Of a stretch of 64,000 nucleotides of DNA, positions 38,336 to 49,990 are shown in pieces. Position numbers and translations under genes: made by a program. A model generated the notes under the pieces. That model did no database searches. It was not told the origin of the DNA and worked only from the letters and a program-made list of their open reading frames with translations. Where the stretch lies: assembly GCF_001949145.1 (NCBI RefSeq), contig NW_019091482.1:586770-650769 (forward strand), given 5' to 3'. Each line of letters starts with the position of its first letter. Position 1 is the stretch's first letter. This DNA comes from Acanthaster planci. Lineage: Eukaryota; Echinodermata; Asteroidea; Valvatida; Acanthasteridae.

Positions 38336-38657
38336 GAGTTTTGCACATAAGAGGGAGATTGCGTCAATACTTACCATTGTTGCTTTTGGCAAGAGGTTCG
38401 TGCACAACTAACAACATTTTCTCGCGTGTTTTTATTTTCTAGATCCCCAAATCATGAATAAAACCGGTCGTATTTTCATCACGGCAGAGCTAGGGTGTGA
38501 GTATGGGTTCCGGGACATTGACGGTAAAACTCCGGAAAGTATACGACAAGTCAAGACGCTGTTCCACTGGATTGGCCACCCATGGCTGGAAGCCTTGACA
38601 CCCTCATTCATTAAGCTTCCATACTGGCTGATGACACTCATAGGAAACCACTTCTGA

Positions 38658-41555
38658 AAAGGCACGGCGGTGTGAATCAAGGATGGAAATACTGTATATT
38701 ATTCATTACGAGTGAGCTAGTTCAGAATTCCAACAGCGCATGCCCGAACTGAAGCGCGTCCGAGGTCGTTAATAGCGCAACCAAACTCGACTCACGGGCG
38801 TAATTTGTTCCTGAAAGACCGTGCCTTTTTGAAATACCGAACTGGCTCGTTTGTGACGAATCCATGGACCAATGGGTGTTTCAGTTCCCCTCCTCTGAAA
38901 AGCGTATACAAATTTACAAGGCCCCATTTTAGCCTCACCTTTTAAACAAAACTATGAAAGGTTACACAAAGAAATTTTCGAAATTTTAGGCCCCCTACAC
39001 TCGAAAATTGGGCTATGAATCCGCCCTTGGAATAGTTTGATTCCCGAAACATCCAGACGCCACTCTCCTCGGTGATTCCCAGAACTAGTTTTACTTCTGG
39101 AAATGATTGGGCTCCAAGTCTGATCCTCCACAATCCCTCAAACCAGACTAAACTGGATGTTTTTATGTCGGGTTGTTGTTTTTGTCATTGTCGTCATTGT
39201 CGTTAATATTAAATTGATCCAAAGATCCGTATCTTGCCAGGTACTGCCGAAAGACGCAGTGCAGGTTTTTACGGCCAATTTCGGAAAATGTGCGATCTAA
39301 TTTGTAAAATTAAATTTCAATTTAGCGTATATTTTGAAAATGACTTAAAACCTGGTCTCATTTTTGCAATAAAAAGCATTCGACTTCGTGTTTGCATCCT
39401 CAAATAAATGAATGTGCATTAGGCCCGTGTTTCATTAAAATACCTGACTGGGATTTCGGATTGACGTATTCCTTGCCAATGACGATAAATGTGCATTCTT
39501 ATTCACTGAAAATCTGTCTTTTACAGTAACCCTTTGGAAGTGAGCATTCATTTTCATTTGCTGTAATTTAAAATCTCAAAATATACGTTCAATTTGATTA
39601 GAATATATACACGGTTACAAAAATCCTGATACCCTTTTGATAATAAATGTCATGTTACTCATTTATAGTATTTTTGTTATCAAACTGTAAAAGAAATTAA
39701 GGTTTCTATGATTCAAACGCAGCACAGCCCCGGTGTTCATAGGTTTCCTGCAATAATCAGTCGTTTCCAATGACAACATGAACGGTTTATTTCAATCATG
39801 AATAATCAAACATTTAGCCAATCAGCTAAACACTTCTAAGAATGTAACTTCTATTAGTACACAAACGAATTCTAGTACTAGACCAGGCATACCTTAAATA
39901 ACACACAGGCGAAATCGCTTGCATATATTTTTGCGAAATGGCTTCAGTTCAAATTATGATGAATGCAGGATTGCAGAGGTGCATTCAATTTCGCGCAAAA
40001 ATAAATGTCAATATACAAAACCAGTAATATATCAATATCAGGAAATTGAACACTGACTCTAGACGACTGAATGCATCCTCCTTAAAATAGAATTTTTATA
40101 TGTTAAATAGAAACAGGGATTTGAATGTTCGTTCTATTTCGCTCGAAAACAAATGCTGGTATTACTAATTCATTTACACATTTTCTGAAATTGGCTGGAA
40201 AAACCTGTAATATGGCCAATGACAGTTTTTGTTTTTATATGTCTTTTAAAATTGAGTCACATGAATTTAATCGTGTGTTTTTATATGTCTTTTAAAATTG
40301 AGTCACATGAATTTAATCGTGTGTTTAATTAAAGAACAAGTCTGGGGGCTTTACCAGCTTCTCTACATTATTTCCATGGTGTTATGTGTGTGAAAACGGG
40401 GATGTTCAAAACTAAGGTGTGAAGAGACTTCTATAAATCTACATTTTATATTCAAAGTTACTATATTTTTATTCAAAGTACTGCTTTAAGTATTACAGTT
40501 TGGTAGTATTTCTCTGTAGTAATCTAAAGACTAACATATTCAGGGGGATCTTTATATTCCTGAATATCTCTAAAATCATCTATTTATTTTCTACGCCGTG
40601 GGATTAAATTTTTCGTTGTTACCTTTGACCAATTCTTTCTTATCAGTCTGACAGATCATACTCGTTCAAATGTTTTGGATAACATAATGAAGCACGCACT
40701 ATAGTAGATCATTTGTAATGCACAGTAACTCTTCGTGTGGCTTAATCGGTGAAAGTTCGAATAAGAATTTCGGATCGTTTCTGTGCCCTTGAGGTGGTGG
40801 AACATGATCAAATAGAAATCTGATTCATACATGAATAAGAGCATGTAAAAAACCGTTTCATGTAAAAAAAATTAAGTTGATTTTTTTTCGTATAATCGGA
40901 TTGTTTTCAGATAATCTTGAGTGATAAAATACAAATGAAAACTTGTGATTTGACAAAGTATTATCTTACAGGGTTGAAATCGTCAATAAACGTGTCTGTT
41001 TAATCGTGTCTGTTTAAAAATCCTTTAGACTCGTGGTCGTGATAATTACTGCGATTTAGATTAGAAACAAAGCAGTACAACCTCATGTTTAAACATACAA
41101 CCCAAAATGCTTCACAAATTGATCAACTGAATGATAAATTGTGTTCGCTGTTTTGTTATTGTTTACATGTATTTAAACTTACAACTGTTTCTGTTTATAC
41201 TTGTAATTCAGTTCTTTTCCTTATGTTCTACTTTCCTTGTTTAGCCTACATTTGCTTTGTTCTTTTCCATTGAAAATGGGGGCCCGGCCTGGCCAAGTAC
41301 TCCCAACTGTTTTCTGTCAGACGTCACCATTCATCACTTGTATTGTATAAAAATCTCTCTTTACCTTAAATAAATTATACACCTTTATTGAGATTAATGG
41401 AAATAAAGAAATATCAAGCACATTAAAGGCTTTAATTTTTGAAAAGTATCTCCTCGTTGTTGATAACACAATTGTTTTGTTTTAGGCACGCCAGGTTCCT
41501 GTGTAGTGTTTAAAATTGGCTTAGAAGCCTTTCTGATAGGTTCTTTTTTTTAAGC
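38658..41555. other. 3' flank of copy 4, no gene seen
   Basis: AT-rich sequence without a recognised gene. Around 40320-40420 it resembles the region about 21210-21290 downstream of copy 2, so it seems to be the tail of the duplicated unit. An exact 46-base tandem duplication is at 40231-40322. Confidence 0.4.
40231..40322 (+). repeat. Exact 46-base tandem duplication
   Basis: Units 40231-40276 and 40277-40322 are identical. Each begins gtttttatatgtcttttaaa. Confidence 0.85.
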
Positions 41556-41950
41556 TTGAACTATAGAGGCGTTTGCAGCCGAAAACCGGCGCTCTATATT
41601 TACCAAGGACTTGGGCAGGCGTTCCTCAAACCCTGCAGTATGGAACTTTTTGGACACGATCAACGTTGGCTCCCGACCACCGTAACTCGCCATAATAGTG
41701 CACGGTTGATGGACACGTTATTCGGCACACTTTCATTTCTTGATTCTAATCACTTCACAAATAACTTGGGTTCTGACACTGCACTGCTGGCGGAAATTAT
41801 CCTAACCCTGCGTTCTGGCCTGCAGGTTATCTTGTGTCTTGGTCTGTTGCTGTTTTTCGGAAAAGCCTCTTTTCGCCAACTGAAATTTGTGGGAACGTTC
41901 GTCAGGGGTATACATGGGCCACCGTGCGTTTTATTTGTTGATTCACGAAT

Positions 41951-41962
41951 TGCGCTTGCGCA
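41951..41962 (+). promoter_or_regulatory. NRF1-like site upstream of HSBP1
   Basis: The word tgcgcttgcgca fits the palindromic GCGCnnGCGC pattern bound by NRF1. A further tgcgcac lies just downstream. It is about 110 bases before the HSBP1 start, a usual position for a TATA-less housekeeping promoter. This rests on the motif only. Confidence 0.35.
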
Positions 41963-42072
41963 GTTACATGCGCACTATTTGCTTTATACGTGTGTTATGT
42001 GGTTAATTTAGCATCGCGTTAGGATTGGCCGTTAACATTGCAAGGGATCGTTAGGGCTATTAAAATCATTGA

Positions 42073-43070
42073 ATGATGACAGACATGAAAACAGAAGTAG
42101 GCACCGGACAGGACCCAAAAAATGTCCAGGACCTGACACAGTTTGTAAGTAATTACTAATGGCTGATAAATTTGTTTTTTTCAGCGAGTTCATTTCCAGA
42201 CTTCCTACGTTGGCATCATACTGCATCAGTTTCGTGATTGGCTGATTAGATGTGCCGGGCTGACCCACATGTACCCACACGAAGGGTTGTGGTAGCTCTC
42301 TTTTAATTACAGGTTGTCTCGTACCTGTTGCCCACCACCACAGCATGTCTTAAATGCCTGAAATCCAAACTGCAGGATTGTCACAAACTTTGAGTCCAAA
42401 CATGCCAAATAATATCTCTCGAAATGAGAATCACTTGACAATTTTACTTAAACCAGCATATTCCTCAGAAGTTGGACTTCATATGAGCACCCTAAAGCTT
42501 CCCAAACCATATATTTTTTGATGTATGGCACCTTAAAAACAGGGCCTGTAATATTTAAGTGCTAACCATGGGCATGGGATTTGCATTGCCGAAAACATAT
42601 GAAAATTATGAACAATAGGCCTTAATGTCTTGAAAATATGTTCATGGGCAAAGTGTCAGTCAGTGTGAGAGAGTTACTTACATTGATCACTCTTATTTTC
42701 TCCCCAAAGGTACAGCAGTTGCTGCAGCAGATGCAAGACAACTTTCAGAACATGTCCGACAGAATCATCGGAAGAAATATCCTTTTTTTTTAATGTGACT
42801 GAAATCATATTTGCCACTTTCCCTAATACTTTATATGGTCAAGTGCAAGTACCTTTATGCTGTCATAACACCATGCTGGATTTAAAATGCCTTGTGCTTG
42901 GTATTTTCAAATTTTACGTAACTTGGTCATTTAGATGACATTCTTCCTTGACCACATTTTCACTAGATGAGATGGGTACACGGATTGATGACCTTGAAAA
43001 GAACATTGCTGAACTCATGATGCAGGCCGGGGTGGATGAACCACAGGACAGTAAACAAGGGGACAAATAA
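42073..43070 (+). CDS. HSBP1: Heat shock factor binding protein 1
   Basis: Three exons (42073-42144, 42710-42776, 42964-43070) give 81 residues, or 80 from the second of two adjacent ATGs (42076). TGA directly precedes the first ATG in frame. The product has the HSBP1 core: NVQDLT, then a heptad coiled coil (QQLLQQMQDNFQNMSDRIIGR), IDEMGTRIDDLEKNIAEL and a short acidic tail. Human HSBP1 has 76 residues and the same layout. Known HSBP1 is a small coiled-coil oligomer that binds the trimerisation domain of heat shock factor 1 and damps the heat shock response; it is also linked to WASH complex assembly. Intron 1 is GT-AG. Intron 2 is AT-AC: splicing ATATCCTT...CAC restores the isoleucine of IIGRID with no shift. 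An NRF1-like site lies upstream. Confidence 0.95.
42777..42963 (+). other. HSBP1: U12-type AT-AC intron of HSBP1
   Basis: This 187-base intron starts with ATATCCTT, the consensus U12 AT-AC donor, and ends in AC. A branch-site match TTCCTTGAC is at 42944-42952, with its adenosine at 42951, 12 bases before the intron end. No GT-AG alternative near these points keeps the conserved protein frame. It is predicted to be removed by the minor spliceosome. Confidence 0.9.
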
Positions 43071-43435
43071 GGAGCATAGTTGTAAATAGGTGACTACTTC
43101 ATGACTCTTAATGTAAATGGTAGATATCCCTCACATTAAGAACAGAGATACACTAAAATAAGCCAGTGCGGTATTTCAAAAAGCCAGGGTCTCTCGGGAA
43201 CAAAGCATGCGTGCGGGTCAGCGTATGGCTGCACAGACAGGACAGACTGTTGCATGTCACCCGCACATGTAGCTGTTCCCGAATTTGCCTCGTACTGAGC
43301 ATGCGCTGTTGGAATACTGAACTGACTCAATTTGCAAACATTTTTCCCATTTGCTATAAATTCCATTCAAAGTTTTCCCGTGTATTTTCATTATCAGGAC
43401 ATGCTCTGCTTTTACTGAGTGTTTCTTTCCAGTGA

Positions 43436-43535
43436 ATGAAAGAGTGTTTCATTGCTACCCAGATGGGATTTGAACCCCTCGACGTAGTGCTTTTTAGTGC
43501 AGATGTGCTAACTACAAGTGCACGTACTCATGCGG
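43436..43535 (-). mobile_element. tRNA-derived SINE
   Basis: The - strand shows an A-box-like tagttagcacatctg and a B-box ggttcaaatcc (plus positions 43466-43476), followed by a non-tRNA tail rich in tttcattc. It is probably a tRNA-headed SINE lying just after HSBP1. The tail may extend toward 43380. Confidence 0.5.
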
Positions 43536-43881
43536 CTGATGGTTTGAATCCACATTATCCAGCTGCTTGTAGCCCTTATGGATTCTTCCATTCAAATTCA
43601 AATTCGGTTTATCATAAAACACCACCAAAGAAGAAGTCCAAGGACGTATACTCTTCAGTTTACATAAAAAGTCAGAAAATTACTTTTAAAACATAAAATT
43701 AAATTAATTTAATAAATGAATCATTGACGCATAATAAACGATTTTTGTCACATCTATGTACAGCTCCGGACATGTAGCCAATTATTCTAGCCTGAGGCAC
43801 AACAAACCTGTTCATCGTTGGCAGGCAAAATATGTCAAAAGTTTTAGTCAGTGTAATTCTTGTAACCACTATTGGCAAATG

Positions 43882-44325
43882 CAGAGCTGCCAAACAGTAT
43901 GATTTTATCGTATTTCGTACGATTTTTCAGTGACAATACGACACTACAATTTTTCTCAGTAAAATACGATTTACCAAAAAAAGAAAAGCTTTGTAGTTAT
44001 TTTAGATTTTTACCTGTTGTTTTGCTTGAAATTGATGTTTTCATCAGAAATGCCATACAACACACATGATGTGGTGTGCATCCACAAGGCCCTCTATTGT
44101 CCGTTGCTGCTTCATTTGTGCAGTTCATCTGTGCACCGTATGTAAACTTTAGATGTATAAGGAAAATCAGTCTGGAGCTCAGACTGTGCAATCGCGCTCT
44201 CTCGATCATTCCTATACGAATCAAGCTCCAAATTACGTAACAGTGAAGAGTAGGATTTGTTTTTGGAAAATAGGACTTTTAAGGTAAAAACGTAGGATTT
44301 TGGTCAAGTGAGGTCGGCAACTGTG
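43882..44325. mobile_element. hAT-like non-autonomous element
   Basis: This 444-base segment begins cagagctgcc and ends ggcaactgtg, imperfect 10-base terminal inverted repeats (8 of 10). It is flanked directly by CAAATG on both sides (43876-43881 and 44326-44331). The ends and a 6 to 8-base target duplication resemble hAT-type elements. The interior is AT-rich with repeated tacgattt/taggattt words and no transposase. Confidence 0.5.
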
Positions 44326-44694
44326 CAAATGGCAATCTGTGGATCAAAATATTGCAGGATGCCATGATTTCAGAGTTTGTTTTCCACAATTGTGTGAAAC
44401 TTACATGCATATTAATAATACCTTTGGGTTAAAGATGCATGCTTATTTCAAGGTCAGAGATCATTTAAATAAGATTTGAAGCTTTGCATGTTTAAGGTAT
44501 GTGAGCTGTAAGTTTGTGGGTACACCATGGAAACTATCTGGAGAAGACGTATGGTTCTGAGAAGAACCAGTGATTGCTAACTCAACCTTTCGGCCAAGGT
44601 GCTCTGGCTGCCCTCAGGAGAGTGTGTGGGCCTCAGTGGTGGGCTTGCGGTGACGTTTGAAACGTGATCACTCCTCACTGCAGACCTCAAACCC

Positions 44695-45130
44695 ATCCTA
44701 TTGCTGTGCTGTGTTGACGACACATTCGTCATGTGGACCCATGGTCCAGATCACCTCCTCGATATATCAACCAGCATCACCCCACCATTAAGTTCACCGT
44801 GGAGCAAGAACAAGACAGGCAGCTCTCCTTCTTGGATGTCCACCTGTCCAGGAACCCTAACAGTACCCTCAACCACTGTGTCCACCACAAGCTCACACAC
44901 ACTGATCGATACCCACGCTAGAGATCCTTCCACCACCCAGCCATCAAGTCGTCCGTCAACCGCACCCTTTTCCGCAGAGTTTTTGAGATCTGTGACCAGA
45001 ATACCTGCACCAAGAGCTCCAGCACATCAGATGGGACAACACAGAACTCATCGCCCCCATCCGGTACTGGCTTCCAAGAAGAATCCGGAAAGAAATTGAG
45101 ATTTTCCGGCACAAAGACATCAGTTTCAAG
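44695..45130 (+). mobile_element. Decayed Penelope-like reverse transcriptase fragment
   Basis: Readable pieces in shifting + frames give VDDTFVMW, then HHPTIKFTVEQEQ, LSFLDVHLSRNP, HKLTHTDRYPR, FHHPAIKSSVNRTL and finally RIRKEIEIFRHK. The order VDD, 'FLDV-R', 'K-THTDRY' and 'HHP-K' matches the palm end of Penelope-like reverse transcriptases. At least one frameshift (near 44765) and a stop (44921) show it is dead. Element ends were not found. Confidence 0.7.
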
Positions 45131-46711
45131 CTCATCGACATATGATGCCCGCTACTGACACCCGAGACATCTCCCACCCCCAGGCAGTAGGGTCCCCTAT
45201 ACCTGAAACCAAAACCAACTCACCCCAAAGGCTTTAGGGTCTTCTCTACCCAAAGCCAACACCCCCCCTGCTGAAGTCAGTCTTCTTTGTTCCCCCGCCC
45301 ATCCCCTTGACAAATGTTCCTGTGGATCCACCCCAGGGGTGAACACTAATGCCGTCTTTGGCCTGCTCCAAATGCAGATTGGACTCTAAGCATGTTTAAA
45401 GTCTGTTGCTTGTTCGCAGAGTTTTTGGGTGGATGTGTGAGGAAGATGCTTTCAATATTTGTTTCTCTTTCTGTTTTTCTTTGACTAGGCTTAAGATGGC
45501 TTGCTGTGTGTAGATCGCTCTGGAAAAAGACCCAGGACAGTACAGAGAAACACTTAATAAAGATTCCTAGGGTGACCTACGCTCACTGGAGGACAGTTGC
45601 CATTTGCATCTCTTTTATCCTAGGGAAGTACATATTACATGTATTTCAGAGATGCAAATTTCATGCACCATATTCTGTGAACCTTAAAATGAGATTTGGG
45701 GCAGAACTTCACCATCTTCCCAAGGTATTTTCCTTTTGAATATTTACCCTCCGTTTCACCCAATTTTTAATCATGATCACGATTTGATGAAGATAGGGGA
45801 AAATTTCACTTCCGGATTTAGTTTCCTTGTACTGTAGTTCATTGAAGTCACAGTATAGAGTCCACAATGCATAGTCTTTATGGATATGTATGTGTTAAAG
45901 CACTGGGTACATGACTATGTATTGTAGTCAGATGTCCCGTGATCCCGAGTTTCTAGTGCTCTCCCGACCTTTCTCACGTTTCCATTCAAAATGTACACCT
46001 GCCATTTGCAATTTTGAAACTGTCTTACAATGAATACAGACAGCTTCAAAAGGCACTGTCGTAAACGTGTGGTTTTTTCAGGGCCGTTATAAACAAAATT
46101 GGACAGAATGGAGCAAATCCTGTCAACATCCGAATCATATTCTCTCGATTTAAACATGCATGCTAACACCACACCACACAGTGAAGACTGTGATGGTTCA
46201 TTTATTTTTCATATCTGTCCCAGGGTCTCTTATTGTAAAGTTCCAATCACGAAGGTGTCTTTTATAACAAGTTACAAAAGAGAGCCCTCAATAAATATAT
46301 GTATGCGTATGATTAAGGATAGACACACCAGCCTGCTACTCCATGCACCTTTCAACAATTTTGTTTATTCGGTGGTTTACCCCTCCAGAAAATTGTACAA
46401 AGTAATGTTACGATACTGTATTTATATTCAAATAATCAAGCAGGAATTCTAAATTAACAAATGAAGGACGTAACACCGAGCTGTAATAAGAGAACGTTTT
46501 GATAATTGGCCAACGTGGCGGTATACATGTACATGCGTTTCAGAACATTTTAGTATACATTTTACATGTACCAACAAATCTTACTTTCCTGTTAAAGTTA
46601 TGAATGGGGGAGGAAGAAGTTCAGGTACGGTAGTTGTATGCACACGAGTAGATTATGTAAAGAGGATAAAATACATGCGCAGATATTGCGCTCAGCAGCC
46701 ATCTGGGAGTG
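45131..46711. other. No gene seen
   Basis: A C-rich stretch to about 45350 may be the untranslated tail of the Penelope-like fragment. The rest is AT-rich without recognised features. The 117-codon frame at 46099-46452 shows no family signature. Confidence 0.35.
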
Positions 46712-47250
46712 TAATCCAGTGACGGTTAATGCACACATCGTCTGCCCATGCCTGCCCCTACTGAACAGAACCATTGCCCCTCGAGATGGCCACTGTGCGC
46801 AAAGTCTGTTGTAGATATAACATTTTATAATAGTTTCAATATGTAGCCGCATGATTTAGGTTACAAAGGAAGTAATTTACTGTATTTTTTTCTGCGCACT
46901 CCACCATCATTGACATTTTACTTGAACTTTCCAATATCGAAACTGTGACCTATGCAACATCAACGTTAAAAATAATGTAGGGATACAATTTTCCGAATGT
47001 CAAAACCCCGGATAAAAAAAAAACAGTTTGAAGTTACGACTCATTGTCTACATATGGATGAACTGAATAAATGGAGAAGAAAATTATACAAAATGGAATA
47101 GTGTTTTTGTTTGGTTTCAAACACACTTTACTGTTTAGTGTTTATATATTCACGCATTGCAAGTTGTGACATTTAAATGGACATTTTGCTCCATTTATCC
47201 GTCTTCTCATGGACCCTTACATTTGTATTTTTGTCGGTAATTTCTTTTGT
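46712..47250 (+). repeat. Dispersed duplicate of 63362-63750
   Basis: Two blocks match the right end of the window in order and orientation: the gcccatgc ... cgcaaagt ... attgacattttact block, and the tttcaaacacactttact ... gacatttaaatgg ... tccatttatccgtc block. This copy has roughly 180 extra bases between them. It could be an old repeat or a segmental duplication. Confidence 0.65.
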
Positions 47251-48694
47251 TCTTGTGTACTGAAAACGTGGCGTGTCCAGCGCAGTTTCCAAATTGCTCC
47301 CATTATTCTGAACCAGACTACCTTTCCTGGGTTGATATTTCGACCAAACGTAAAATACTTCATTTTGCGAGACGTAAATATTCCTTTGAAATTCCTCCTT
47401 TTTGAGTAAATTCCAAAAACCTCTTTCTTGAAAGTTTTGTTGGAGTACAGTTCAAGTGCCCCGTAAGGACAACGAATGTCCCTTATGGGGTACCTGTTAT
47501 TGTCCTGGTACCCCACAAGGGCACCATAAACGCACGCTGATAAGCACTCATGCGCTATGTGAATATTGCTATACAAAGGAAAGGCGATTAACACGTTTCA
47601 TCAACGACCTCCAGTCCGCTAGTAGCCAAAGAGAAGAGGGGAGGCGGGGTCAGGGTACTCCTCGTGTAGTCGAAGCAGCTACTTTAGAAGGAAGTGGACA
47701 GTGGCGTATCCGGGGGGGGGACGGCTGCCTTTTTTCTCTATTTTACAAAGAATAGTTCATTGGTAACAAAGTAATCAGTATATTTTCTTTATCATATATT
47801 AGTACTACAACACCAAGAAAACATCACCATGAAATAAAGGTATGTCGCCACCGTGAGTAAGGCTTTTGACATCATGGTGAATTAGCCCGAATTAGCAGGT
47901 CTGTTGAAACAGAAAAATTTAAATTGACAGTTTTCAGCTTAATTCTTTACTGAAATAATTACATATCATTAATTCAATTCATTATGGTTATAGCGGCAAT
48001 TTAAATATTTATGAGATGAGTTGAGATAACTTATTGGCAACCAATAACGGTTGGAATAAAAAAATATAAGTTACAACAGCTAAAATACATATTCTTAAAA
48101 GGAAGGAATTCAACAAATAATTTACTTTAAAGCAGCAAATCATGCAATAAAATCAAAATCTTAATATAAAAACGTAAAGTAAGATGACATTAAAAACAAA
48201 ACACACATTATTGCTACAGGCCTACAATCCTGGACAAATCTCGTTGGGCCTCCAATCCCAGACCCCATTCAATGTTAGGTCTATCACTGTATGCGCGCGG
48301 TCTGCACTCCGGCTGGACAAAACAACATTGACCAGGGAGTGGGGAGAGGGGCTGCAGAGCGGAGTGTACCACAAATTTTGGTCCATGATTGCAGATTGAG
48401 CATCGAAACCCACCAACATAGCAAAAATTACTTATTAGACACAGACCAAAGAATAAACAAACAACTGAAATTTGTGGATGGCAGTGTGGGCTCAGACAGG
48501 AAGAAAATTGAATTATGGAAAAATCAAAATGTATCATAGATATCGAAAAAAATAAAACAAGATTAAAACATGGGTCAAAGGTCAGAACAAATAACGCAAT
48601 GAAGGTATAAAAAATATTATATAACATGAAAACCTGGAAGCAAATCATGTATTTAAGATAGGTATGCTTAGTAAAAAGTATATAATAGCTTATA
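47251..48694. other. No gene seen
   Basis: Largely AT-rich. It contains one cagtggcgtatccgggggg word (about 47699-47720) typical of a common interspersed repeat. A 144-codon - strand frame at 48214-48648 is hydrophobic and unrecognised. Confidence 0.3.
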
Positions 48695-49990
48695 TCAGCT
48701 ACAGGACTTACTCATGAAACACATAACTAATTCAACCCGCAAGACCTCAAACAGATAAAAGAAACTGCTGATTAAACCGGCACCAGGGAATAAATGAAGT
48801 CTTGAACCTGTTTGCGAAGGGAAGGGAAGATATACGACACTGATCCAACTTCCACACGCTGGACTCCGTCCAACAAAAAAAATTGCCACCCAGCGCACTG
48901 GATGTGGCTCAAGGCCAATGTTTTCAAGTTTCTTGATGATAATGTGGTGGTTAATATTATTGAACGCTTTGGACTAATCCAGGAGCACATGGCACCTCAA
49001 ACAAAGGCACTGGTTTTGTCATTAGCTTCATACAACTAGTGAACCATTTTCAATCAGCGCATCTGTAGTGTAGATCCCAGAGATACATCACAAACGTGTT
49101 CTTATCAAGTCTTTCCCTGACACTTCGGATAACCCCATCTATAACGAAAGACTCGAAGAAATTGGCGGCAGTGGGGGTCAGTGATATTGGTCTAATATCA
49201 TTCTCTACTGCTCAAGCTGGATGTTTCTTGGGCAGTGGGATTAGGTCTGTAGTTTTCCAGAGCAGCCAGCGCGGCGGAACAACCCGTTCTCTCACAGAGC
49301 TCATGGAAATGGCAGTCAAAGGAGCAGCCAGCAATCCCGTAGAATCCAGGCTGGAACTCAGTCTGACCCTGTGGCTTTGGTGACTTTAATCTTACCAAGG
49401 GTCTTTTTGTCATGTCTACACTAATGAATAAGTCATCAGGTAAAGGATCCGATATCTGAAATATTGGGTGAGATTCATCCAGGCGAGGCAAATCGCGGCT
49501 AACAGATACCGGTACGAGAAAAGTTGTTGACATTGTTAGCAAGTGCTAGGTTGCCATCACCAACCGTGTTAGCCAAGCCTTGCAATCCGCCGTCACTTCT
49601 TGTTGTTAATCTCATCAGTGATTTCTTGTGCTTCCACCTGTCCTTGGAGGAATTCTTATCCAGTATCCAATCTTGGACTGGTAAAAGTTCTGCCTCAAAC
49701 GCGATGCAGCACGGTTCACCTTGATACGGAGGGTTTTTTGCCAAGACTTCGTGTCCTACCATCTTCGCCCACTGGCGTCTCCTAATTACCGATAAGTTCC
49801 TGAATGCGTCAGGAACCCGAGGTTTGTCGTTGTATCTAACACATGATTCAGTCAGTGAGTTTATGCTATGTTGGGGTAAGTAAATTTCCTGTATTGACGC
49901 CATCAGAAATTGCTTAACTGCTCTCCTGCCTAAAAGGTGTGATAATTGTAGGTATAGGGCGAACTCTTTGGACACCGGCCCTGAAGCCTT
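48695..49990 (-). mobile_element. Decayed LINE, reverse transcriptase region
   Basis: On the - strand, pieces in several frames read as a non-LTR retrotransposon ORF2: RRRQWAKMVGHE, then SLMRLTTRSDGGLQGLANTV, a serine/proline linker, LWKTTDLIPLPKKHPA, ENDIRPISLTP (plus 49173-49193) and, nearer 48900, ALSHIQCAGWQFFLLDGVQR. This is the order linker, RT fingers, palm in LINEs of the CR1/L2/Jockey-like group. Frameshifts are frequent, so it is dead. The endonuclease and the 3' end were not found. Confidence 0.75.

Larger units (their letters stand above)
31695..38657 (+). pseudogene. DHRS1: DHRS1-like copy 4, first exon disabled
   Basis: Exons recognised by homology are 31695-31807, 32521-32582, 33553-33696, 34153-34232, 35889-36021, 36537-36683, 37011-37077 and 38443-38657. 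Exon 1 is 113 rather than 115 bases. A 2-base deletion in the TGASRGIG region shifts the frame, and TAG follows directly after GTGACAGGC. The donor is GC instead of GT, and the last codons also change (T to R, I to S against copy 2). Exons 2 to 8 remain fully open with canonical splice sites, including NNAF, NISS and YCVGK. The next in-frame methionine is in exon 4, after the cofactor-binding motif, so a product from this exon 1 could not be a normal SDR. Either the gene died recently, or a different 5' exon is used, or the assembly has an error in exon 1. Intron 4 contains the N gap 34273-35089. Confidence 0.75.

Noticed and set aside
41556-42011. 151-codon + strand ORF directly upstream of HSBP1
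   Set aside because: No family signature, no clear splice link to HSBP1, and it overlaps the likely promoter. Open frames of this length occur by chance in 64 kb.
48214-48648. 144-codon - strand hydrophobic ORF
   Set aside because: Low-complexity F, S, C-rich reading downstream of the decayed LINE. No reverse transcriptase motif is found in it.
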